From Thermoplasmata archaeon (GTDB lineage Archaea; Thermoplasmatota; E2; UBA202; JdFR-43), in NCBI GenBank assembly GCA_021158865.1, contig JAGGSX010000134.1:1-5538 (forward strand): a stretch of DNA of 5,538 bases, written 5' to 3'. Under the pieces are notes generated by a model. That model was not told the DNA's origin. It searched no databases and saw only the letters and a program-made list of their open reading frames with translations. The position numbers and the translations under genes are program-made. Below, in pieces: positions 1 through 4,698 of this stretch (positions are counted from its first letter, which is position 1; the number at the start of each line of letters is the position of its first letter).

Positions 1-61
1 TCTTTCCTGACTTCTTTGCCATAACCATTATTCTCCTCATTTCTGGAGTAACACGTGACAT
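1..61 (-). CDS. 5' end of an unidentified protein gene, running off the left edge
   Basis: Only about 20 codons are visible. Reading leftward from the ATG at 61-59 the frame is open to the edge and begins MSRVTPEMRRIMVMAKK. This start is favoured because a strong Shine-Dalgarno (GGAGGGG, 76-70) lies 8 nt upstream; an out-of-frame ATG at 68-66 sits too close to it. The peptide is basic and probably helical. It could begin a small nucleic-acid-binding or ribosome-associated protein, but I do not recognise it and assign no function. It is divergent from the Cas4-like gene at 172. It is the only gene here with a full Shine-Dalgarno and a short leader, whereas most of the others look leaderless. 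The initiation region lies in a perfect inverted repeat (60-93), which suggests control of this gene. Confidence 0.55.
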   Translation of the reverse strand, partial: MSRVTPEMRRIMVMAKKSGK

Positions 62-93
62 TTCCCATTCCCCTCCTATAAAGAATGGGAAAT
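60..93. promoter_or_regulatory. Perfect 11-bp inverted repeat with the Shine-Dalgarno in its loop
   Basis: ATTTCCCATTC (60-70) is exactly complementary to GAATGGGAAAT (83-93), with a 12-nt spacer (71-82). On the minus strand the spacer holds most of the GGAGGGG ribosome-binding site, and the downstream arm runs into the first two bases of the ATG at 61-59. As RNA it would be a hairpin with an exposed Shine-Dalgarno and a start codon at the stem base; as DNA it would be a dyad operator next to divergent promoters. The symmetry is directly seen; the role is inferred. Confidence 0.7.
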
Positions 94-120
94 TGATTTA
101 AGAAATGTTACCGATCTGTG

Positions 121-140
121 TTTACTTTACATTTAGTAAA
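121..140. repeat. Small inverted repeat just upstream of the Cas4-like gene TATA box
   Basis: TTTACT (121-126) and AGTAAA (135-140) are 6-bp inverted arms separated by 8 bp, ending 2 bp before the TATA-like box at 143-150. The right arm occupies the position of the purine-rich TFB recognition element. It could be an operator, but short AT-rich dyads arise easily by chance. An AGTAAA also precedes the TATA box of the RHH gene. Confidence 0.25.
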
Positions 141-142
141 AA

Positions 143-150
143 TTTTTATA
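143..150 (+). promoter_or_regulatory. TATA box for the Cas4-like gene (leaderless)
   Basis: TTTTTATA is centred about 25 nt before the ATG at 172, with purine-rich GTAAAAA just upstream as a plausible BRE. No Shine-Dalgarno precedes the ATG, so transcription probably starts at or next to the start codon. The reverse complement (TATAAAAA) is also TATA-like and could drive the leftward gene with a leader of about 60 nt that includes the hairpin. Confidence 0.6.
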
Positions 151-171
151 CTTTCTATTTAATCACATTCA

Positions 172-1146
172 ATGGAAATTGTTTCGGCTGGTGATATAGA
201 AAAATATTCATATTGCCCGTTATCATGGTGGCTGAGCAAAAATCATAAAACAGTAGCTAAAAAAGGTGTGGAGAGTCATAAAAAAATAGAAACTGAACTA
301 AAAGAAATTAGAAAAAAAGAAAAGATACTTAGGCTATATGAAAAATACATTCTTTTTATATCAATTGCATCCAGTGGAATTGCTCTCCTCGGAATATCTT
401 TTATGTATGGGGGGATGGAAAGAATATGGAATATTTTCTTTGTTTTTCTTGCATTTCTATGGTTGTATAATTCAATTTTTTTCCTTTATAAGGAATCAAA
501 AGCTTCTGAAATCATAAAACCAAAATATGAAAAAGGTATCCTAATCTCTTCTTCTGGAGCAATTATCGTAATAGCTTTCTTCATAATACTTTCTCTTCCT
601 CCAAATATAAAAATCAGCAAATTTGCAGAGATACTTGCATTATTATGGGTTGTATCAGCAAACCTTTTGTTCTACCATTCTATAAATATTTCAGAAAAAT
701 TGATAGAGAAAAAAATAAAATATGCCCCAATAAATGGAACCATCGAATATATAGGGGCATTTGAAGAAGGTGAAGAGATTACATCAAGTAAATATGGAAT
801 AAGAGGAAAACCCGATTATATTATAAAAAGAAACAACGAATACATTCCTGTAGAGGAAAAATCATCGAATTTGAATCATCCAAAGTTTTCTCATGTTATG
901 CAGATAACAGCATATTGCATGCTTATTGAAGACAAATACGGGAGCCCGCCGCCGTACGGCGTGCTGAAATATAGGAATAGGCAATTTAAAATTCCTTATG
1001 AAGATAGATGGAAAAACATAGTAATAAAAATCAGGAAAAATATGATAAAGGATATGGAAAGAGGGGAAGCTCATAGAAATCATAATAACAAAAACAAATG
1101 TCTTCATTGTGCAAGGCGGGAATATTGTCCAGAAAAGTTACTTTGA
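172..1146 (+). CDS. Cas4-like PD-(D/E)XK nuclease with four inserted transmembrane helices
   Basis: The 324-residue protein carries the Cas4/RecB-family marks in order. C15 lies in an N-terminal YCP motif and H36 in GVESH. GKPDY supplies D215, VEEKSS supplies E228 and K230, and QITAY (Q244, Y248) is the QxxxY motif. PPPYGVLKY follows, then C310-x2-C313-x5-C319 near the C-terminus. C15 plus these three cysteines would hold a 4Fe-4S cluster as in Cas4. The oddity is residues ~58-172, with four hydrophobic helices (about 59-80, 86-106, 121-142, 150-171) between the His motif and the catalytic Asp. Positive residues flank the inner ends, placing both nuclease halves in the cytoplasm. The family predicts Mg/Mn-dependent DNA cleavage; substrate and role are unknown. 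No cas neighbours or array are seen, so I do not call it cas4. The start is supported by the TATA spacing. The gene overlaps the convergent RHH gene by 9 bp. Confidence 0.85.
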   Translation: MEIVSAGDIEKYSYCPLSWWLSKNHKTVAKKGVESHKKIETELKEIRKKEKILRLYEKYILFISIASSGIALLGISFMYGGMERIWNIFFVFLAFLWLYNSIFFLYKESKASEIIKPKYEKGILISSSGAIIVIAFFIILSLPPNIKISKFAEILALLWVVSANLLFYHSINISEKLIEKKIKYAPINGTIEYIGAFEEGEEITSSKYGIRGKPDYIIKRNNEYIPVEEKSSNLNHPKFSHVMQITAYCMLIEDKYGSPPPYGVLKYRNRQFKIPYEDRWKNIVIKIRKNMIKDMERGEAHRNHNNKNKCLHCARREYCPEKLL

Positions 1147-1368
1147 TTTTAGCTGCTTTTTTATATTCCTTACAATTTTTTCGAGCTTTTTTTTTCTCTT
1201 CCCTTTTTCCTCTTCTATATGGTTTTTCAGCTCATTTATCCTTATTTTGATTGCGTCGAGAGAGAATTCAGCAACACTTTTGTATCCATATTTTGGGTCT
1301 GTGAGAACACTTCTTCTTATTTCTTCATGCAGTTCTTTTGGAATTGAAACGGTACTGTATTTAACCAT
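1138..1368 (-). CDS. Small ribbon-helix-helix (CopG-like) DNA-binding protein with a basic tail
   Basis: This 76-residue protein fits the ribbon-helix-helix fold: a short strand (KYSTVSIP, 3-10), helix A (KELHEEIRRS, 11-20), a turn containing YGYKS, and helix B (VAEFSLDAIKIRINEL, 32-47). Such proteins dimerise, pair their strands in the DNA major groove and usually repress or autoregulate. Residues ~50-76 form a highly charged Lys/Arg-rich helix, perhaps a coiled coil or extra DNA contact. I chose the ATG at 1368 over an in-frame TTG two codons upstream because a TATA box is centred 25 nt before the ATG. The gene lies 33 bp after the UPF0179 stop and could receive read-through from that operon. 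Its target is unknown; the convergent nuclease gene or its own promoter are the nearest candidates. Confidence 0.8.
   Translation of the reverse strand: MVKYSTVSIPKELHEEIRRSVLTDPKYGYKSVAEFSLDAIKIRINELKNHIEEEKGKRKKKLEKIVRNIKKQLKSK
1176..1195 (+). terminator. T-tract terminator candidate for the Cas4-like gene
   Basis: Downstream of the stop at 1144-1146 the plus strand has T6 (1157-1162), T6 (1176-1181) and T9 (1187-1195). Archaeal intrinsic termination depends mainly on such U-tracts. The same bases are AAA/AAG lysine codons in the basic tail of the convergent RHH gene, so the run may reflect lysine coding alone. Confidence 0.4.
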
Positions 1369-1389
1369 ACACAATTAATAACATGATGC

Positions 1390-1397
1390 ATATATAA
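1390..1397 (-). promoter_or_regulatory. TATA box for the RHH gene
   Basis: The minus strand reads TTATATAT here, preceded by AGTAAA as a possible BRE. The centre is about 25 nt before the ATG at 1368 and no Shine-Dalgarno is present, so the transcript is probably leaderless. It lies in the 33-bp gap after the UPF0179 stop, giving the RHH gene its own promoter within the same-strand run. Confidence 0.6.
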
Positions 1398-1401
1398 TTT
1401 A

Positions 1402-1821
1402 CTATTTCATATCATCCAACAACACTTTTTTCAATTCATAGCCTTTTGGACATTTAACATCTCCCACAATCTTCAAAATTTTGTATTTTTTTTCTTTTAC
1501 TCCTGGGCTACAATGTTCATATTCCTTACATCCTATAAATTCGCATTTTATTGGATGAAATTCAATGGCTGTAGCTTCTGCCTGCTCTTTTTTTATGTTT
1601 GCTTCTATCGGCAATTTTTCGACTTCTACAGCAACTACTTCCCCATGCAAATCACATCTATGCACTTTGTCCCTGACCTTTGTTATTTTATATTTTCTCC
1701 CTTCTTCAAGATTTGAGCAAACAGTTTTTAATCTACAACTTCTACATCTTTTTGTTATCCCCACATAAGTAAATTCAACCCCTTCTTTAGCAAGTTTTCT
1801 TCCTATTAAAGTAACAATCAT
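1402..1821 (-). CDS. UPF0179 family protein with two four-cysteine modules
   Basis: The 139-residue product matches the archaeal UPF0179 family in length and pattern; no biochemical function is known to me. It has eight cysteines in two similar halves: C26-x2-C29-x5-C35-x20-C56 and C93-x4-C98-x5-C104-x19-C124. Each half has a lysine-rich strand between its third and fourth cysteine (GRKYKITKV near 41-49, KKYKILKIV near 111-119). This looks like an internal duplication of a small metal-binding unit, suited to zinc or perhaps an Fe-S cluster. No signal peptide or membrane segment is visible, so it is probably cytoplasmic. It is the third gene of the trm5-egsA operon: its ATG directly follows the egsA TGA, and a GGGGTGG element lies just upstream, so translation is probably coupled. 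The company suggests a housekeeping role, but that is inference. Confidence 0.85.
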   Translation of the reverse strand: MIVTLIGRKLAKEGVEFTYVGITKRCRSCRLKTVCSNLEEGRKYKITKVRDKVHRCDLHGEVVAVEVEKLPIEANIKKEQAEATAIEFHPIKCEFIGCKEYEHCSPGVKEKKYKILKIVGDVKCPKGYELKKVLLDDMK

Positions 1822-2889
1822 TCATGCCACCCCCGTAAATTTAACAAGCCTTTCGGCGGCTTCTTTTGAAATTCCGTCTGTTCCAAGTATTGTATATCTT
1901 TTCCTAACTGTATGAGCCATTGTTAAGGCTTTTATTATATCTTTTTTTGAGATACCAAGTTCTTTTGCAGTAGTTGGTGCTCCTATCTCCCGTAACGCAT
2001 CTCTTATTGCCTCCCAATCCCCACCATGCAAATACATCATCATTATTGCGCCGATGCCGCATTGCTCCCCATGCAATGCTTTTCCGGGTGCAATCCTGTC
2101 CAGTGCATGAGAAAACATGTGCTCTGCTCCGCTCGCAGGACGTGAAGAATTTGCAACACTCATTGCAACTCCAGAAACAATCATTGACTTTACAGCAATC
2201 CATATAGCTTCTTCTATCCCTGGCTTGATAAATTTTGCATTTTCAATCAGCAATTCAGCGGAAGTTTTTGCAAGAGATGAGGCAAAAGAGCTATAATATT
2301 CTCCCTTCAGACGGGCAGCGAGTTCCCAGTCAAGTATTGCAGTCAAATTTGATATCACATCAGCACATCCAGAAGCGAGCATCCTGTAAGGAGCTTTTGA
2401 TATTATCTCAGTATCAGCAAGAATTGCAATTGGAGAGCGAGCTTCTTTAGAAAGTGAGTTTCCTTTCTGCTTTATCGATGCCCTTGGAGATGCTATTCCA
2501 TCATGAGAAGCAGCAGTAGGCACGCTTATAAATGATATCTTTGCCTTATATGAAGCAAGTTTTGCTATATCTATCACGCTGCCTCCGCCGACTGCGACAA
2601 CAAAATTTATATCATTTTTTTTCACCCATCTCAAAACACGCCTGACTTCATTCATTGTGGCATTTTTTACAATAATTTCGTCCACATCATAATCATGTTT
2701 AAGGGCATTGATAACAGCATCACCAGCCAGCTTTTTTGTTACTGGTCCATCAACAACAGCTACTTTTCCTTCCATATTTATCCTCTCACATAACTTTCCA
2801 ATGTCCTTTATGACACCATGTCCAACTATGACATCTCTCGGGAATTCCATGAGCTTTGACTTGCTGAAAGGCATTAATCTATATGGCAT
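1822..2889 (-). CDS. egsA: sn-Glycerol-1-phosphate dehydrogenase
   Basis: The 355-residue enzyme reduces dihydroxyacetone phosphate to sn-glycerol-1-phosphate with NAD(P)H, the step that sets archaeal lipid stereochemistry. It belongs to the iron/zinc alcohol dehydrogenase and dehydroquinate synthase superfamily. Visible marks are FPRDVIVGHG near 16-25, the nucleotide-binding GGGSVID (101-107), the SVPTAASHDGIASP segment (122-135), and the metal ligands expected for the family: D177 (in GCADVISN), H257 (in GAEHMFSH) and H273 (in ALHGEQCG). Length is typical and no key residue is missing. It is the middle gene of an operon: the A of its ATG is the last base of the trm5 TAA (TAATG), and its own stop abuts the UPF0179 ATG. 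An alternative in-frame ATG five codons in (MPFSKSKL) has no better ribosome-binding site. By hand count, parts of the gene reach about 55% G+C, well above neighbouring trm5 stretches. Confidence 0.95.
   Translation of the reverse strand: MPYRLMPFSKSKLMEFPRDVIVGHGVIKDIGKLCERINMEGKVAVVDGPVTKKLAGDAVINALKHDYDVDEIIVKNATMNEVRRVLRWVKKNDINFVVAVGGGSVIDIAKLASYKAKISFISVPTAASHDGIASPRASIKQKGNSLSKEARSPIAILADTEIISKAPYRMLASGCADVISNLTAILDWELAARLKGEYYSSFASSLAKTSAELLIENAKFIKPGIEEAIWIAVKSMIVSGVAMSVANSSRPASGAEHMFSHALDRIAPGKALHGEQCGIGAIMMMYLHGGDWEAIRDALREIGAPTTAKELGISKKDIIKALTMAHTVRKRYTILGTDGISKEAAERLVKFTGVA
1827..1834 (-). promoter_or_regulatory. Shine-Dalgarno-like element for the UPF0179 gene
   Basis: The minus strand reads GGGGGTGG, close to the GGAGGTG pairing region of archaeal 16S rRNA, 5-6 nt before the ATG at 1821. 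It lies in the last codons of egsA. With the stop and start codons abutting (TGAATG), it supports re-initiation or coupled translation inside an operon. Confidence 0.55.
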
Positions 2890-3887
2890 TATATGTTTTT
2901 ATCTTTTTGCATTCTTCTTATAAATAAATCCATTGCAACCTTATTTTTTGATGAGGAATAGCCACCTATTATCCTAATTTTTCCATCTATTTTATAACCA
3001 AGCTCTTTCCCAAGTTTTTTTATTTCTTTTAATTTTTCCATTTCTTTTCCTCTCTCAATTATTTCATAATAATGTATAACATCTCCTTTTTCAATTGCAT
3101 AAGGAAGAAATTCAAAACTTTTATGGGGTAAATTCATTATAATATGATTTGCATGGGGTAATTTTTTTATTGTCTCCATTGCATCTCCTTCAATAATTTC
3201 TATAATTCCATCGAGTTTATTTAAAGAAACATTGGCTTTTGCATACTTTATTGCAAATGGATTTATATCAATCCCATAAATTTTTTTTGGATTGGAATAT
3301 TTTCCAATAACAAGGCTGAATGGGGCAGCGCCTGTAAACATATCTATCACAATGCTTCCTTCTTTGATTTGCTTTGCAACCCTCATCCTTTCCCCTGCCA
3401 AACGAGGAGAGAAATATACTTTTGAAATATCAATGCTCATTTTAATTCCATATTCAATATGCATTGTTTCTGTTCTTTTTTCTCCTGCAATTATTTCAAT
3501 GTTTCTTATCCTATATTCATCTTTTATTCCTTTATCAAGACAAACAACTTTGATATGTCTGTTGTGACGCAATAAAATTTTTGATATTTCTTCTCTAAAT
3601 TTTTCAACATTGGAAGGCAATCTCAATATGGCTATGTCTCCAATAAAATCAATTGGTATATGCAATGGCAATCCCTTGCTTTTCAAAACCTCTGTATAAT
3701 TTTTCTCCTTTTCATCAAATTCCATGCTTTGAATAAATTTTCCATAAGGAACATGCTCTCTAACAGGAAAATATACATATTCCTTACTCCTCTTAATTTT
3801 TAAATTTTGAATAAGCAACCCTTCTTCAATTAATTTTTTTCTAACTTCCTCTGCCTTTTTCCTTTCAACTGCAATTGCTTTTGCCAT
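2889..3887 (-). CDS. trm5: tRNA (guanine-37 N1) methyltransferase Trm5
   Basis: The enzyme transfers a methyl group from S-adenosylmethionine to N1 of G37, next to the tRNA anticodon, which prevents frameshifting. With the ATG at 3887 it has 332 residues, the usual archaeal Trm5 size. The N-terminal ~70 residues fit the D1 tRNA-recognition domain. The conserved VYFSPRLAGERMRV segment (157-170), AdoMet motif I VIDMFTGAAPFSL (180-192), the acidic YGIDINPFAIKYAKAN stretch (204-219) and NLPHKSFEFL (252-261) follow in the family order. The third residue after F184 in motif I makes the loop G-A-A rather than the more usual G-x-G. The frame is open 25 codons further upstream, but that would run antisense into dphB; the shorter start has a TATA-like box at leaderless spacing and better matches the family. 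It heads the trm5-egsA-UPF0179 operon and is divergent from dphB. Confidence 0.93.
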   Translation of the reverse strand: MAKAIAVERKKAEEVRKKLIEEGLLIQNLKIKRSKEYVYFPVREHVPYGKFIQSMEFDEKEKNYTEVLKSKGLPLHIPIDFIGDIAILRLPSNVEKFREEISKILLRHNRHIKVVCLDKGIKDEYRIRNIEIIAGEKRTETMHIEYGIKMSIDISKVYFSPRLAGERMRVAKQIKEGSIVIDMFTGAAPFSLVIGKYSNPKKIYGIDINPFAIKYAKANVSLNKLDGIIEIIEGDAMETIKKLPHANHIIMNLPHKSFEFLPYAIEKGDVIHYYEIIERGKEMEKLKEIKKLGKELGYKIDGKIRIIGGYSSSKNKVAMDLFIRRMQKDKNI

Positions 3888-3890
3888 CAC

Positions 3891-3898
3891 TATATAAA
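3891..3898 (+). promoter_or_regulatory. TATA box for dphB, in the shared divergent promoter
   Basis: TATATAAA, followed by more A residues, is centred about 24-25 nt before the dphB ATG at 3919, and no Shine-Dalgarno is visible. It starts only 4 bp from the divergent trm5 start codon. The box is close to the archaeal consensus and is the stronger of the pair. Confidence 0.65.
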
Positions 3899-3906
3899 AA
3901 GCGAAA

Positions 3907-3914
3907 ACATATAC
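3907..3914 (-). promoter_or_regulatory. TATA-like box for the trm5 operon
   Basis: The minus strand reads GTATATGT here, centred about 24 nt before the trm5 ATG at 3887, the same spacing as its divergent partner. It departs more from consensus than the dphB box and lies 8 bp from it, so the two preinitiation complexes could hardly be bound together. Confidence 0.5.
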
Positions 3915-3918
3915 ATTT

Positions 3919-4698
3919 ATGTTATCATTCATTGGATTGGGCCTGTATGATGAGAATGACATTACATTAAAAGGACTTGAAGAAGCAAAAAAATGCGAAA
4001 AGTTGTATGCAGAATTTTATACAAGCAGAATGGGCATTGCAATAAAAAAAATTGAAGAAAAAATTGGCAAAAAAATAAAAATTTTGGAGAGGGAAGACAT
4101 TGAAGATGGCGAAGCAATCTTAAATGAAGCAAAAAAAATGCATGTGGGTTTGCTCGCAGGCGGCGACCCTATGGCGGCGACGACCCATGTTGCTATGCGC
4201 ATTAAAGCCATTGAGATGGGTATAAAAACAAAAGTTATATATGGAACAAGTATTGTAACTGCTTCTGCTTCTTTGCTTGGACTGCAAATATATAAATTTG
4301 GAAGAGTGGTAACAATTGTTAAGCCTCTGAAAAATTATTTTCCTCTTTCTCCTTATGACATGATTCTTAATAATCTTATTAATGGATTGCATACTCTTGT
4401 TTTACTTGATTTACAGGATAAGCCAATGACTGCAAATGAGGGAATGGAAATAATGCTTGAAATGGAAAGAAGGAGAGGAAAAGGAATAATCAAGCCGGAT
4501 AGCATCATAGCTGTTGTTGCACGCATTTCTTCTAATAGTGAGATGGCAAGGGCAGGATACATAAAAGATTTGATAAATGAGAACTTTGGACCACCATTAC
4601 ATTCAATTGTTATTCCTGGCAATCTTCATTTCATGGAAGCAAAAGCTTTGGTAAAAATAGCAGGAGCTCCTAAAGAAATATTATCTAACCTGCATTAA
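3919..4698 (+). CDS. dphB: Diphthine synthase (EF-2 diphthamide methyltransferase)
   Basis: The 259-residue enzyme uses S-adenosylmethionine to methylate the modified histidine of elongation factor 2, giving diphthine in the diphthamide pathway; in the cytoplasm it counters frameshifting during translocation. It belongs to the tetrapyrrole-methylase-like (class III) fold. Diagnostic segments are the N-terminal LSFIGLGLYDENDI (2-15), the AdoMet-binding LLAGGDPMAATTH (78-90), YGTSIVTASASLLGLQIYKFG (108-128), PLSPYD (142-147), and HSIVIPGNLHFMEAKAL (228-244). Length and motif order are standard for the archaeal enzyme. The start is exact: family members begin just this way, and a TATA box sits at leaderless spacing. 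The gene is divergent from trm5 with a 31-bp gap and overlaps the convergent repeat-protein gene by 14 bp at its 3' end. Confidence 0.96.
   Translation: MLSFIGLGLYDENDITLKGLEEAKKCEKLYAEFYTSRMGIAIKKIEEKIGKKIKILEREDIEDGEAILNEAKKMHVGLLAGGDPMAATTHVAMRIKAIEMGIKTKVIYGTSIVTASASLLGLQIYKFGRVVTIVKPLKNYFPLSPYDMILNNLINGLHTLVLLDLQDKPMTANEGMEIMLEMERRRGKGIIKPDSIIAVVARISSNSEMARAGYIKDLINENFGPPLHSIVIPGNLHFMEAKALVKIAGAPKEILSNLH

Noticed and set aside
66..68. Alternative ATG for the leftward gene
   Set aside because: It is only about 1-3 nt from the Shine-Dalgarno and out of frame with the better-spaced ATG at 61.
950..961. 12-bp palindrome CGCCGTACGGCG inside the nuclease gene
   Set aside because: It has no T-tract after it, no second copy in the window, and lies in conserved coding sequence (Pro-Pro-Tyr-Gly), so it is not treated as a terminator or repeat element.
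1369..1374. TTG start two codons upstream for the RHH gene
   Set aside because: The ATG at 1368 has the TATA box at the correct distance and the added residues are not part of the fold.
1109..1378. Plus-strand open frame rich in Phe and Ser
   Set aside because: It is the antisense shadow of the lysine-rich RHH gene, and it begins inside the nuclease gene.
3888..3962. 25-codon N-terminal extension of Trm5 to an upstream ATG at 3962
   Set aside because: It would run antisense into the dphB start and over both TATA boxes. The ATG at 3887 gives the usual family length and a leaderless-type promoter.
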